Positions 7,901 to 16,996 are shown, counted from the first letter of the stretch. The stretch: 45,817 nt of DNA from CAZEVY01 sp964515555 (GCA_964515555.1 CAZEVY010000035.1:1-45817); one strand, 5' to 3'. Translations and numbers: made by a program. Notes: a model not told the origin generated them from the letters alone.

Positions 7901-8653
7901 ATGTTTGAAACTGCGTTCGTACGGGAGAGGTCCGTCCGGCCGTGGGCGATGCCCGCCTCGGTCGTGCTGCAAACCGGAATCGTGGGGACCCTGCTGCTGG
8001 TGCCGATGGTCTTCTTCGACGCGCTGCCGCCGCTGGCGCTCGCGGCGCGGGAATACCTGCCGCTATCGGCGCCGCCGAGACTGGGCGAACCACGCGCGTC
8101 CTCCGGCGGGGTGGCCGTCTCGCGCCGCGCGCCGGCGATCCCCTTCACGGCGCCGCGAAATGTGCCCAGCCAGGTCGTCATGCTGGATGACGCGCCGGGC
8201 CCGCCGACGTTGGGGCCGCAGACGGGCGAACGCGCGGGTGGGCTGGGAGTGCTGGAGGGCGTCGTTGGCGGCATGGAACTCGCACTTGTCCGCCCCGCCC
8301 CGCCGCCGTCGACTCCACGCGGAATTGCCGAACAGCTCAAGCCGCAGCCGAAGCCGCCCGATCGCGTGCGCGTCGGCGGAGTCGTGCGGCCGCCCGTGCT
8401 GCTGCGCGACGTGAAGCCCGTCTACCCGCCGCTGGCGCGCGCGGCGCGCATCTCCGGGCCGGTGCGGCTCGACGCCATCATCGGACGCGACGGGCGCATC
8501 CAGTCGCTGCGCGTCCTCGGCGGCCACCCGATGCTCTCGGCGGCGGCGCTGGAGGCGGTGCGTGAGTGGGTCTATCAACCGACGCTGCTGAACGGCGAGC
8601 CGGTCGAGGTAATCCTACAAATCGATGTGAACTTCACGTTATCGACGCACTGA
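7901..8653 (+). CDS. TonB family protein (energy transducer)
   Basis: The 250-aa protein has one N-terminal membrane anchor at about 15-38 (MPASVVLQTGIVGTLLLVPMVFF) and a Pro-rich periplasmic spacer to about 160. The C-terminal TonB domain includes VKPVYPPLARAARISGPVRLDAIIGRDG, then SAAALEAVREWVYQPTLLNGEPVEVILQIDVNF. TonB proteins transmit proton-motive energy from ExbB/ExbD to outer-membrane receptors. No exbBD is in the window. The ATG at 7901 has a GGAG 8 nt upstream. It lies 76 bp ahead of a large TonB-dependent receptor, a plausible partner. Confidence 0.9.
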   Translation: MFETAFVRERSVRPWAMPASVVLQTGIVGTLLLVPMVFFDALPPLALAAREYLPLSAPPRLGEPRASSGGVAVSRRAPAIPFTAPRNVPSQVVMLDDAPGPPTLGPQTGERAGGLGVLEGVVGGMELALVRPAPPPSTPRGIAEQLKPQPKPPDRVRVGGVVRPPVLLRDVKPVYPPLARAARISGPVRLDAIIGRDGRIQSLRVLGGHPMLSAAALEAVREWVYQPTLLNGEPVEVILQIDVNFTLSTH

Positions 8654-8692
8654 TTGTGTTGGGCGGCGCTGGCTTTGCCCGTCGAAGCGTGC

Positions 8693-8698
8693 TATAAC
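8693..8698 (+). promoter_or_regulatory. candidate -10 box (TATAAC) of the TonB-dependent receptor gene
   Basis: TATAAC is the only AT-rich hexamer in the 76-bp gap. It sits 31 nt before the ATG, and AGGGAG at 8717-8722 serves as a ribosome binding site. Unlike many neighbours this gene would have a conventional leader. Confidence 0.4.
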
Positions 8699-8729
8699 CG
8701 ACCTAACGCTTCGTTCAGGGAGTAACTGC

Positions 8730-11700
8730 ATGAACCTTCGCCCTGTCTGGGTCCTCACTATCGCTGCGTCGCTGGCGACGCCCCTTTTCCCGCAGGCCGG
8801 CAACGGCAGCGTGCGCGGCACCGTCCGCGACCAGTTGGATGCCGTCATCGCCGGCGCGAAGGTGAAGCTCGCCAACACCGGCACGGGCCTGATCGCCGAG
8901 ACCAAGTCCAACGAGGTCGGCTTCTACGTGTTTCCCGTGGTCGTGCCGGGACCGTACGAGCTGACAGTGGAAGCGCCGGGCATGGCGCGGCACCAGGCGA
9001 TCTTCCAGGTGCAGACCCAGCAATCGGCGACCATCGACGTGCAGATGAAAGTCATCGCCGAAGCGGCTACGGTCACCGTACAGGAATCGACGCCGCTGCT
9101 GACCACCGACACCACCTCGCTGGGCAACGTGCTCGAGCGGCGGCGCATCGAGCAGCTCCCCATCAACGGGCGCAGCTTCATGACGTTGCTGAATCAGATC
9201 CCCGGCATGGAGGACGGCACCCGCGCCTACGGCATCCGCCGCGGCGCCCACGAGATCTTCTTCGACGGCGCCTCGCTGTTCGACGCTCTCGACGGTAGCG
9301 GCACCTTCACCCGTCCGCCTGGTCTCGACACCGTCGAGGAGTTCAAGGTGGAAAACAGCAGCTCGTCGGCGAAGTTCGGCCGGCCGACATCGGTGATCCT
9401 CACCAGCCGCGGCGGCACCAACCAGCTCCACGGCACGGCCTTCTGGACGCACCGCAACAACGGCTTCGGAAAAGCGCGCACGCGCACCGATCCGAGCAAG
9501 CTGCCGCCCTACATCCGCAGTGAATACGGCGCCAGCGGCGGCGGCCCCATCTTCATCCCGAAGGTTTACAACGGGCAGAACAAATCATTCTGGTTCGTCG
9601 CGTTTGAGGGTACCCGGCTCCGCCGGTCGGCGAGCCGTCTGTTCTCCGTTCCCACCGACGCCATGCGCAGCGGCGATTTCAGCGGCCTCCGGGATTCCCA
9701 GGGCCGCCTGATCACCCTCTACGATCCCAACACGACCGACACAACCACCTGGGCGCGCCAGCCGTTCAACTTCGGCGGCCGTGCCAACGTGATCGACCCG
9801 AGCCGCATCAGCCCGCTCGCCCGCTACATGTTCAGCGTGATCCCGCAGGCCAACCTGCCGGCTAACCCGCTGATCGCCCCGAATTTCCTCGGTTTCAACA
9901 CCTTTCTCACCAACGACCGGACCATCACCGCGCGGCTCGATCACCAGATTTCGGTGAACGATCGCATCTACGGGCGCGTCAGCCGCGGCAACTCCTACCG
10001 CGACGACCACGGCGGCGCGGTGCCCCCGATGCTCGATCGCGTCGGCAACTTCACCCAGCGGCCCTTCACCAACCTCAGCATCGCCGTGAACTGGACGCGT
10101 AGCTTCAGCCCGACGTTCTTCAACGAGGTCTCTCTGAGCGGTTCCCGCGAGCGCGGCTACATCGTCTCCGGCGACCCGACCCGCGATTACGCCGGCGAGC
10201 TTGGCCTTCCGAATCCGACCGGCGAGAAGGCCTTCCCGGTGCTCGGGACCTTCAACATCGGCGCCGCCGGCAATTACTTCCAGCCGCAGAACTATCGCGC
10301 CCGGTTCTTCAACTTTTTCATCCTCGACGACAACGCCACCAAGGTGCATGGCCGTCACGAACTACAGTTCGGAGCGCACATCCGGCTCGACCAGCTGACG
10401 ACGCTCCCCCAGCAGCAGGCCACCGCCGGCCTGATTCAGTGGGATTCGCAGGGAACGTCGCTTTATAACCCGACCACGTCGCGCACCGCGCCGGGCGCCC
10501 TGCCCTTGACCGGGCACAACATGGCCAACGCGTTCCTCGGCATCGCCCGGTATTCGTATCGCACCGGCAAGGGAAAGTTCTACAACCGCCAGTGGGAGAA
10601 CGCTTTTTACTTCCAGGACAACATCCGCGTTACCTCGCGTCTCAAACTCCACCTCGGCCTGCGTTGGCAGATCTCTCCTTTCATCACCGAGAAGAACCAC
10701 GTGATGGCCACGTTCGACCGCAGCCGCCGCGCCATCGTCTTCGGTCAGGATCTCGCGACGCTCGAGCGCCTCGGGACGTTTATCCCCTCCGTGGTAAGGC
10801 GGTTCCAGGAGCTCGGCGTGAAGTTCATCGATTATCGGGAAGCCGGACTGCCGCAGAAGCTCGGCAAGGACAACTGGCACGACATCGGCCCGCACGTCGG
10901 CGCGGCTTACCGCATGGGAAGCGGACGGCGCGAAGTCGTCATCCGCGGCGGTTATCAGATCTCCTACCACCCGCTGCCGATCTACGGATGGAACGACAAT
11001 TTCCGGCAGAACACGCCCTTCAGCTCCAACTTCGCCAACGACCCCAATCAAGCCGCGCTTTCGCCCGACGGCGTCTCCAACTACCTGCTGCGCACCGTAC
11101 CGGCCCTGATCGCCGGCCGCAACACGAGCAACGCCATCACGCTCGACAACCCGACCGGGCTGGTGGCCGGCTCCTCCTATACCTCGTTCTGGAATCCGGT
11201 GTCTTATCCCACCTCGCGAGTCCACGACTGGAACGTGACCTTCGAGAAGGAGGTCATGGCCAATACCGTGGCGCGCGCTTCCTGGGTGGGCAATCACGCC
11301 TCCAAACAGGATCAGTATGTCAACTTCAACGATGGCGTACCCAGCTACATCTGGTACGTGACCCGTAGGCAGCCTCTGCCGACCGGCCCGCTCGCCGGTG
11401 TCGCCACCAGGGCCTTCGACCAGACCGTCTACGGTAATCTTCAGGAGTTCAGCAAGACCGGATGGGGCAACTACAGCGGCGTCCGCCTGGAGATCGAGCG
11501 GCGCTACAGCAAGGGCGTCGCGTTCCAGGTCTTCTACGTCGGCGGCAACACGCTAAGCACGCTGCTCGGCGGTACCGGCGGCTGGGATGGCGGCCAGTTG
11601 CTGGACACCAACCAGTTTCTCCCTGGCGCCGTTCCGACCAACGAGCACGACCGTCTTCAGCTTCTGAACTACAAGCGCGACATCAGCTCCCCCAAGCATC

Positions 11701-12428
11701 GCCTGCGGTGGAACTGGATCGTCGACCTGCCCTTCGGAAAGGGCAAGGCTATCGGCGGCAACGCCGGCGCGGCGCTGAACCACGTCATCGGCGGCTGGCA
11801 GGTGGCCGGCATCGGCACCGTTCGCAGCAACCACTTCCAGATCCCCACCAACGTCTTTCCTCTCGCCGGCAGCGCTCCGATCGAAGTTTACGGCAAGAAG
11901 TACCCGGTCCAGGACTGCCGCAGCGGCACCTGCTTCCCGGGCTACCTGTGGTGGAACGGGTACATCCCGGCGAACCAGATCAACAGCGTCGACGCGCAGG
12001 GCCGGCCGAACGGCATCATGGGCGTTCCGTCGAACTACAAGCCTTCGGGTAGTTACCTGATTCCCTGGGGCACGACCACTCCTCCGGCCAACATGCCCGC
12101 GGGCACGAATCTCCAGTCGTTCTGGGATACCAACACCGTGTGGCTGCGGCTGGATAACGGCCAGGTGCAGCAGTCGACCTTCGACGACGGACTGCATCCC
12201 TATCGCAACCAGTTCAGGATGGGTGTCTGGGATTTCAGTCAGGACGCTTCGCTGTTCAAGGAATTCCCGATCCGTGAATCGCTCCGGGTGCGTCTGAACA
12301 TCGACGCCTTCAACGTGTTCAACGCGCCAGGCATTCCGACCGGAGTCGGCGGCAATGGCTTCGTCTCGACCCGGGAATCGCAGGAGGCCTCCCGCGAGCT
12401 GCAATTCACGCTTCGTCTTACCTGGTAG
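8730..12428 (+). CDS. TonB-dependent receptor, Oar-like, with carboxypeptidase-regulatory domain
   Basis: The 1232-aa protein has a signal peptide (to about residue 24). An Ig-like carboxypeptidase-regulatory domain spans about 28-115 (GSVRGTVRDQLDAVIAGAKV, GFYVFPVVVPGPYELTVEAPG). A plug domain follows at about 120-240 (RRIEQLPINGRSFMTLLNQIPG, EEFKVENSSSSAKFGRPT). The rest is a long barrel rich in aromatic beta strands ending in LQFTLRLTW, where the terminal Trp is the usual BAM signal. Such receptors are numerous in Solibacter-type genomes and import large ligands such as glycans, peptides or siderophores; the substrate cannot be predicted. The TonB protein just upstream may energise it. Confidence 0.95.
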   Translation: MNLRPVWVLTIAASLATPLFPQAGNGSVRGTVRDQLDAVIAGAKVKLANTGTGLIAETKSNEVGFYVFPVVVPGPYELTVEAPGMARHQAIFQVQTQQSATIDVQMKVIAEAATVTVQESTPLLTTDTTSLGNVLERRRIEQLPINGRSFMTLLNQIPGMEDGTRAYGIRRGAHEIFFDGASLFDALDGSGTFTRPPGLDTVEEFKVENSSSSAKFGRPTSVILTSRGGTNQLHGTAFWTHRNNGFGKARTRTDPSKLPPYIRSEYGASGGGPIFIPKVYNGQNKSFWFVAFEGTRLRRSASRLFSVPTDAMRSGDFSGLRDSQGRLITLYDPNTTDTTTWARQPFNFGGRANVIDPSRISPLARYMFSVIPQANLPANPLIAPNFLGFNTFLTNDRTITARLDHQISVNDRIYGRVSRGNSYRDDHGGAVPPMLDRVGNFTQRPFTNLSIAVNWTRSFSPTFFNEVSLSGSRERGYIVSGDPTRDYAGELGLPNPTGEKAFPVLGTFNIGAAGNYFQPQNYRARFFNFFILDDNATKVHGRHELQFGAHIRLDQLTTLPQQQATAGLIQWDSQGTSLYNPTTSRTAPGALPLTGHNMANAFLGIARYSYRTGKGKFYNRQWENAFYFQDNIRVTSRLKLHLGLRWQISPFITEKNHVMATFDRSRRAIVFGQDLATLERLGTFIPSVVRRFQELGVKFIDYREAGLPQKLGKDNWHDIGPHVGAAYRMGSGRREVVIRGGYQISYHPLPIYGWNDNFRQNTPFSSNFANDPNQAALSPDGVSNYLLRTVPALIAGRNTSNAITLDNPTGLVAGSSYTSFWNPVSYPTSRVHDWNVTFEKEVMANTVARASWVGNHASKQDQYVNFNDGVPSYIWYVTRRQPLPTGPLAGVATRAFDQTVYGNLQEFSKTGWGNYSGVRLEIERRYSKGVAFQVFYVGGNTLSTLLGGTGGWDGGQLLDTNQFLPGAVPTNEHDRLQLLNYKRDISSPKHRLRWNWIVDLPFGKGKAIGGNAGAALNHVIGGWQVAGIGTVRSNHFQIPTNVFPLAGSAPIEVYGKKYPVQDCRSGTCFPGYLWWNGYIPANQINSVDAQGRPNGIMGVPSNYKPSGSYLIPWGTTTPPANMPAGTNLQSFWDTNTVWLRLDNGQVQQSTFDDGLHPYRNQFRMGVWDFSQDASLFKEFPIRESLRVRLNIDAFNVFNAPGIPTGVGGNGFVSTRESQEASRELQFTLRLTW

Positions 12429-12436
12429 TGCCTGGG

Positions 12437-12454
12437 GCGGCGCTCCGGCGCCGC
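12437..12454. terminator. GC hairpin terminator between receptor and crcB
   Basis: A perfect 7-bp GC stem (GCGGCGC/GCGCCGC) with a TCCG tetraloop begins 9 nt after the receptor stop. The crcB gene converges from the other side, so the hairpin may act in both directions. There is no T-tract. Confidence 0.45.
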
Positions 12455-12485
12455 GCGGGGCCTTCACGCTGCCGCTTCCGCGTGG

Positions 12486-12857
12486 TCACAGACTGCGCGC
12501 CAGCGCCGCCCCCAGCGCCACCGCGACGAAGCACAACACGTTCATCGCCGCGACGTTCCACAACGCCATCGCCCACTGGCCGTTCTCCCACAGCGCCATC
12601 GACTCGAAGGCGTAGCTCGAATAGGTCGAATAGCTCGCGCAGAAGCCGACCGCCAGGAACACCCGCCAGCGAGGGTCGAGCATCCGGTTCGTCGTCCAGA
12701 AAAACACGAAGCCCAGCACGAAGCTGGCGGTCACGTTGACCACCAGCGTCCCGTAGGGAAACGCCGGCGCCACGCGCGCGGCGACCTGGTGCGCGACCAG
12801 TTGGCGCAGGTTCGCCCCAAGCACGGCGCCGAGTGAAATCAGCAGGACCTGCTGCAC
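12486..12857 (-). CDS. crcB: CrcB/Fluc fluoride ion channel
   Basis: This 123-aa, four-helix membrane protein is of standard single-domain CrcB length. Hallmarks are GAVLGANLRQL in helix 1, GTLVVNVTASFVLGFVFF with the conserved Asn in helix 2, and GFCASYSTYSSYAFES at the helix 3 break, equivalent to the usual GFCGGFTTFSTF segment. Fluc channels are antiparallel dimers that export fluoride. A single copy implies a homodimer. The start is GTG at 12857, 4 nt after the stop of the HTH-TPR gene, so the two are probably cotranscribed. I could not fold a fluoride riboswitch upstream; that space is coding. Confidence 0.9.
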   Translation of the reverse strand: MQQVLLISLGAVLGANLRQLVAHQVAARVAPAFPYGTLVVNVTASFVLGFVFFWTTNRMLDPRWRVFLAVGFCASYSTYSSYAFESMALWENGQWAMALWNVAAMNVLCFVAVALGAALARSL

Positions 12858-12861
12858 CCCG

Positions 12862-13785
12862 TCATAGCGCCGCCGTGCGCGCGCCGCCCTTTCCCTCGAC
12901 CACCGTGGCCTCGTAGATCTTCGCTAGCTCCCGCCGCGCGATGGCCGACCATTCGCTGGCCGGGTCGAGCTTCAGGTAGTGCTTCCAGTGGCGCACCGCC
13001 TTCATCCACTGGCCCGCGCCCTGGTAGAGCAGCGCGACGTTGTAATGCGCGTCGCCGTATTGCGGATCGAGCCGCAGCGCCGCCAGGTAGTGGAACAGCG
13101 CCCGCGCCGAGTCGTTGAGCTCGTCGTGCAGGTTGCCGAGATTGAAGTGCGCCAGCGCGTAGTCGGGATTGGTTTCGATGGCGCGGCGGTAACAGCGCTC
13201 GGCCTCGGCGAACTCCTTAGCGGCGAAATGAATGGTGCCGAGGTTCACCATCGCCGCGCCCATCTTGGGATCGAGCTCGATCGACTTGCGGTAGGCCTCC
13301 ATGGCCTGTTCCACCGGGTCGCCGGCGCGCTCCATCTCGACCCCGCGCTGGAACCACTGATCCGCCTGCCGGCGGCGGTCGCGCTCGCGCGACTTGCGCG
13401 CGGCTTCCGTCTCCGGAGGAAAGGCCACCAGCCGCTCCAGGTCCTGGCCGTCGAAATCGAGCAGCAGCTGGCCGCTGACCGGCTCCATGCTTTCGCGACC
13501 CAGTTGCACATGGATGCGCGGCCCATCGGCGTAGATGCGCACGTCGGCCAGCGGGTTGGCGCCCGCCGCCAGCTTCCCCCGCAGCGCCGCCACCGCGCGC
13601 CGGATGCGCGTCGTCGACACCCGCGCCGCATGCAGCCGGATCAGCGAGCGGAGCGACACCAGGTCCTGCCATGTGTAGGACGCCGTGTGCGGCACCAAAC
13701 CCTGCCGCTCCCAGCCGAGCAGCCGCCGCGCCGGCAGATCCAGCATGCGGCAGACTTCGCGGCGCGACCAGGCGTTCGTCGGCAC
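12862..13785 (-). CDS. MerR-like helix-turn-helix protein with TPR repeats
   Basis: The 307-aa protein begins with a MerR-type winged helix at about 5-70 (SRREVCRMLDLPARRLLGWERQGLVP, then TWQDLVSLRSLIRLHAARVSTTRIRRAVAAL). A short beta-containing middle follows (RIHVQLGRESMEPVSGQLLLDF). From about 160 there are at least four tetratricopeptide repeats (AYRKSIELDPKMGAAMVNLGTIHF, CYRRAIETNPDYALAHFNLGNLH, YLAALRLDPQYGDAHYNVALLY, HWKHYLKLDP). It probably binds DNA and a protein partner. GTG at 13785 is chosen because the HTH begins right after it and a TACAAT box stands 7 nt upstream. It is divergent from feoAB. Confidence 0.85.
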   Translation of the reverse strand: MPTNAWSRREVCRMLDLPARRLLGWERQGLVPHTASYTWQDLVSLRSLIRLHAARVSTTRIRRAVAALRGKLAAGANPLADVRIYADGPRIHVQLGRESMEPVSGQLLLDFDGQDLERLVAFPPETEAARKSRERDRRRQADQWFQRGVEMERAGDPVEQAMEAYRKSIELDPKMGAAMVNLGTIHFAAKEFAEAERCYRRAIETNPDYALAHFNLGNLHDELNDSARALFHYLAALRLDPQYGDAHYNVALLYQGAGQWMKAVRHWKHYLKLDPASEWSAIARRELAKIYEATVVEGKGGARTAAL

Positions 13786-13792
13786 GGGTGCG

Positions 13793-13798
13793 ATTGTA
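13793..13798 (-). promoter_or_regulatory. -10 box (TACAAT) of the HTH-TPR/crcB operon
   Basis: The minus-strand TACAAT ends 7 nt before the GTG at 13785. A weak TTCCGC lies 18 nt further upstream. The region overlaps the -35 side of the divergent feoA promoter, so the two transcripts may compete. Confidence 0.45.
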
Positions 13799-13807
13799 GC
13801 ACTGGTG

Positions 13808-13835
13808 TTGACACTCGCGGAAGGCGCGTTATAGA
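13808..13835 (+). promoter_or_regulatory. consensus-like promoter of feoAB (TTGACA-16-TATAGA)
   Basis: A perfect TTGACA at 13808-13813 is followed after 16 nt by TATAGA at 13830-13835. This is the best housekeeping-type promoter in the window. The initiation point should fall near 13842, which is downstream of the first possible GTG (13838). No Fur-box-like palindrome was recognised. Confidence 0.6.
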
Positions 13836-13843
13836 CTGTGGCA

Positions 13844-14119
13844 GTGTTGCAACTCAGTGGCAACGAGCGGCCCCTCGCCGGCACGCTCGCCGAGCTCCGC
13901 CGCGGCCAGCAGGGCGTCGTCGAGGGCTTCGACCTGCCCGACGACGTTTCGCGCCGCATGATGGAGATGGGCTTCCTTCCGGGCGCCTTGGTGACCGCCG
14001 GGCGCGGCGCCCCCGGCGGCGATCCCAAGATCTTCCGCGTCGACGGCGCCGACGTCGCCGTGCGCCGCGAGACCGCCCGCCGCATCCGGGTGCGCCCCGC
14101 GCGCCCCTCCCATGCCTGA
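13844..14119 (+). CDS. feoA: FeoA domain protein
   Basis: This is a roughly 91-aa cytosolic SH3-like protein. Family features are PLAGTLAELRRGQQGVVEGF, then RRMMEMGFLPGALVTAGRGAPGGDPKIFRVDGADVAVRRETARRIRV. FeoA is a small partner of the FeoB ferrous iron permease. The frame allows GTG at 13838 or 13844. I prefer 13844 because the consensus promoter immediately upstream would start transcription at about 13842, leaving 13838 outside the mRNA; the transcript would then be leaderless. The gene overlaps feoB by 8 bp, so translation is coupled. Confidence 0.85.
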   Translation: MLQLSGNERPLAGTLAELRRGQQGVVEGFDLPDDVSRRMMEMGFLPGALVTAGRGAPGGDPKIFRVDGADVAVRRETARRIRVRPARPSHA

Positions 14120-16007
14120 TTGCCACGACTGTGCCGATGGCGCCCCGGTCGCGCTTGCCCCGCCGCCACCCGTCCGGCGGCGCCACACCGTCGCCATCGT
14201 CGGACCGCCCAACGCGGGTAAATCGACCCTGTTCAATCAGCTCACCGGGCTGCGCCAGAAGGTCGCCAATTATCCCGGAGTCACCGTCGAGCAACGCGTC
14301 GGCCGCCTGCGGCTGAGCCACACCCAGGAAGTCGACCTGATCGACCTGCCCGGCGTCTACAGCCTCGACCCGCGCACCGAGGACGAGCAGGTCACGCGCG
14401 ACGTGCTGACCGGCGCCGCCCCCGGCGTCCCGCGGCCCAACGCGGTCATCCTCATCCTGGACTCCACCAGTCTCGCGCGCCACCTCACGCTGGCCGCGCC
14501 GATCCTCGGGCTCGGCCTGCCCACGCTGGTGCTCCTCAACATGGCCGACGACCTCCGCAGCCGCGGCGGCCACACCGACACGGCGTCGCTCGCGAGCAAG
14601 CTGGGCGCTCCGGTCGCGCTCATCAGCGCCGCGCGCGGCGAGGGGTTGGAAACGGTCACCGAATTCCTGACGGGCGCCTTCGCCGTGCCCGCGCCGATCG
14701 AGCTGCCGGTGCTCAACGACGTTCCCGCCTGCCGCGCCTGGGCGCGCCGCGTGAGCGAGGGACACTACCATCCGCCGGCGGCGCCGGTATGGACACGGCG
14801 GCTCGACGGCGTCTTCCTGCATCCGCTCGCGGGGCCGCTGGTTTTCGCGACCGTCGTGGTGGCGGTCTTCCAGACCATCTTCAGCGGCGCGGTGCCTCTG
14901 ATGGACGCCGTCGAGGGAGTGATTCAATCGTCCGGAAAATGGATCGGAGCGGCGCTTCCGCCCTCCATCTGGCGATCGCTCCTTATTGAGGGCGTCTGGA
15001 GCGGCGTCGGTTCGGTGCTGGTGTTCCTGCCGCAGATCCTGCTGCTGTTCCTGTTCATCGGAATCCTGGAGGACTCCGGGTATCTGGCGCGCGCGGCCGT
15101 CATCGCCGACCGCACCATGGCGCGCGCGGGACTGCAAGGGAAATCCTTCATCCCGCTGCTGTCGGCCTACGCCTGCGCGGTGCCGGCCATCATGGCGACG
15201 CGCACCATCGAGAGCCGCCGCGACCGCATCGCGACCATTCTCATCGCGCCCTTCATGACGTGTTCGGCGCGCCTGCCCGTCTACACGCTGGTGATCGCCG
15301 CGTTCATTCCCGAGCACGCGCTGATCGGGCCGTTTTTCGGCACCCGGTCGGCGGCCATGCTGGGGCTGTACGTCCTCGGCTTCGCCGCGGCGTTCGTCAC
15401 CGCGCGGCTGCTGAAGTCGTCGATCCTGCGCAGCGACCAGCGCACGCCGTTCCTCCTCGAAATGCCGCCCTACCGCTGGCCGACTGCGCGTTCCATCGGC
15501 CTGCGCCTGCTCGACCGCACCAGGGTCTTCCTGCGCCGCGCCGGCACGGTGATCCTGCTGGTCTCGGTCTGTCTGTGGTTCCTCGCCAATCTTCCGCCGA
15601 AGAACGGAGCGCCGCCGCCGATCGCCGAGAGCGTCGCCGGCACCATCGGCCGCGCCGTCGAGCCGCTCATCGCCCCGCTCGGCTTCAACTGGAAGATCGG
15701 CATCGGACTGATCACGTCGCTGGCCGCGCGCGAGGTGATCGTCGGCACGCTGGGGACGATTTACGGGATCGAGGGCGAAGGACAGGACATCGGGTTGCAG
15801 GAAGCCCTCCAGCGCGACCTCACGCCCGGCGGCGCCGTGGCGCTTTTGGTCTTCTTCGCCTTCGCCATGCAGTGCATGTCGACGCTGGCGGTGGTGCGCC
15901 GCGAGACCGGAGGATGGAAGTGGCCCGCGCTGCAATTCGCCTACATGTCGGGACTCGCCTACGTGTGCGCGTTGGCGGCGAATCGCCTCGTGCTAGCATG
16001 GACTTGA
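14112..16007 (+). CDS. feoB: FeoB ferrous iron transporter
   Basis: The 631-aa protein has an N-terminal GTPase: G1 GPPNAGKST, G2 around GVTVEQRVG, G3 DLPGVYSL, G4 NMAD, and G5 SAARGEG. A helical GDI-like spacer follows, then a polytopic permease from about 235. Typical FeoB core segments are VLVFLPQILLLFLFIGILEDSGYLARAA, GKSFIPLLSAYACAVPAIMATRTI, CSARLPVYTLVIAAF and LAAREVIVGTLGTIY. The length is at the short end because the spacer and C-terminal tail are small. It moves Fe(II) across the inner membrane. A short Cys/His-bearing N-terminus (CHDC) precedes the G domain. The feoAB pair lacks feoC. Confidence 0.95.
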   Translation: MPDCHDCADGAPVALAPPPPVRRRHTVAIVGPPNAGKSTLFNQLTGLRQKVANYPGVTVEQRVGRLRLSHTQEVDLIDLPGVYSLDPRTEDEQVTRDVLTGAAPGVPRPNAVILILDSTSLARHLTLAAPILGLGLPTLVLLNMADDLRSRGGHTDTASLASKLGAPVALISAARGEGLETVTEFLTGAFAVPAPIELPVLNDVPACRAWARRVSEGHYHPPAAPVWTRRLDGVFLHPLAGPLVFATVVVAVFQTIFSGAVPLMDAVEGVIQSSGKWIGAALPPSIWRSLLIEGVWSGVGSVLVFLPQILLLFLFIGILEDSGYLARAAVIADRTMARAGLQGKSFIPLLSAYACAVPAIMATRTIESRRDRIATILIAPFMTCSARLPVYTLVIAAFIPEHALIGPFFGTRSAAMLGLYVLGFAAAFVTARLLKSSILRSDQRTPFLLEMPPYRWPTARSIGLRLLDRTRVFLRRAGTVILLVSVCLWFLANLPPKNGAPPPIAESVAGTIGRAVEPLIAPLGFNWKIGIGLITSLAAREVIVGTLGTIYGIEGEGQDIGLQEALQRDLTPGGAVALLVFFAFAMQCMSTLAVVRRETGGWKWPALQFAYMSGLAYVCALAANRLVLAWT

Positions 16008-16062
16008 GCCCGCGACGGCGCGCCGCAACGCGCGTCTCCCCCTCGACGGGCGTCCATCCAAC

Positions 16063-16986
16063 ATGCGCGACGTCATCATCCTTGGATCCGGCTGCGCCGG
16101 AAACACCGCGGCAATCTATGCCGCGCGTGCGAACCTGAAGCCGCTGGTCGTCCGCGGCCACGAGCCCGGCGGGCAGCTCTCGCTCACCACCCTGGTCGAA
16201 AACTTCCCCGGCTTCCCCGAGGGCGTCGACGGGCCCGCGCTGGTCGACCTCATGCGCACGCAGGCCGAGCGTTTCGGCGCCGAGTTCGTGGACGGCAGCG
16301 TGATCGAGGCCGACCTCTCGCGCCGTCCCTTCCGCATCAGCATCGAGGGCGAATGGCACGAGACGCGGTCGCTGATCGTCGCCTCGGGCGCCTCGGCGCG
16401 ATGGCTGGGACTCCCCTCCGAGCAGAAGCTCATCGGCCGCGGCGTCAGTTCCTGCGCCACCTGCGACGGCTTCTTTTATCGCGAGAAGAACATCATGGTG
16501 GTCGGCGGCGGCGACACCGCGATGGAGGAAGCGCTCTTCCTGACGCGCTTCGGCCGCGAGGTCGCCGTGGTGCACCGCCGCGACGAGTTCCGCGCCTCGC
16601 GCATCATGCTGGAGCGCGCCAAGGCGCATCCGAAGATCCAGTGGATCACGCCGGCGGCAGTCGAAGAAGTGAAAGCCGACGAGCAGGGCGTGGTCGCGGG
16701 TGTGCGCCTCAAGAACCTCGCCACCGGCGAGACCTGGGAGCGCGCCGTCGACGGACTGTTCGTCGCCATCGGCCACATTCCCAACACCAAGGTGTTCCGC
16801 GGCCAGCTCGATCTCGACGCCGACGGCTACATCGTCTCCAAGGGCGGCGCTCGGACTTCGGTGGAAGGCGTCTTCCACGCCGGCGACGTGCAGGATCGCG
16901 TCTACCGGCAGGCGATCACCGCGTCGGGCGCCGGCTGCATGGCGGCGATTGAGGCCGAGCGCTTCCTCGAAGCGCAGGGCCACTGA
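16063..16986 (+). CDS. trxB: thioredoxin reductase
   Basis: The 307-aa NADPH-dependent flavoprotein has the FAD motif GSGCAGNTAAIYAA (the usual Pro after GSG is Cys here). The redox-active pair is in CATCDGFF, the NADPH motif is VVGGGDTAMEEALFL, followed by VVHRRDEFRAS, and the C-terminal FAD motif is GVFHAGDVQDRVYRQAITASGAGCMAA. It would reduce thioredoxin in the cytoplasm. The length is typical for low-molecular-weight TrxB. It lies 55 bp downstream of feoB on the same strand and may be partly cotranscribed. No thioredoxin gene is nearby. Confidence 0.93.
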   Translation: MRDVIILGSGCAGNTAAIYAARANLKPLVVRGHEPGGQLSLTTLVENFPGFPEGVDGPALVDLMRTQAERFGAEFVDGSVIEADLSRRPFRISIEGEWHETRSLIVASGASARWLGLPSEQKLIGRGVSSCATCDGFFYREKNIMVVGGGDTAMEEALFLTRFGREVAVVHRRDEFRASRIMLERAKAHPKIQWITPAAVEEVKADEQGVVAGVRLKNLATGETWERAVDGLFVAIGHIPNTKVFRGQLDLDADGYIVSKGGARTSVEGVFHAGDVQDRVYRQAITASGAGCMAAIEAERFLEAQGH

Positions 16987-16996
16987 CGAATCGGCG

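Noticed and set aside
8664..8678. Sigma54-like GGC-N8-TTGC arrangement upstream of the first TonB-dependent receptor
   Set aside because: It matches only the minimal positions, in a GC-rich stretch where this is expected by chance. A TATAAC box is nearby and there is no enhancer-binding protein gene in the window.
12858..12960. Fluoride riboswitch before crcB
   Set aside because: The upstream sequence is coding for the end of the HTH-TPR protein, and I could not find the conserved pseudoknot sequences.
13854..15935. Minus-strand open frame of about 690 codons opposite feoA/feoB
   Set aside because: Its product is Arg/Gly/Asp/Gln-rich without any domain, and it is exactly antisense to clearly conserved FeoA/FeoB. 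It is a GC-codon shadow.
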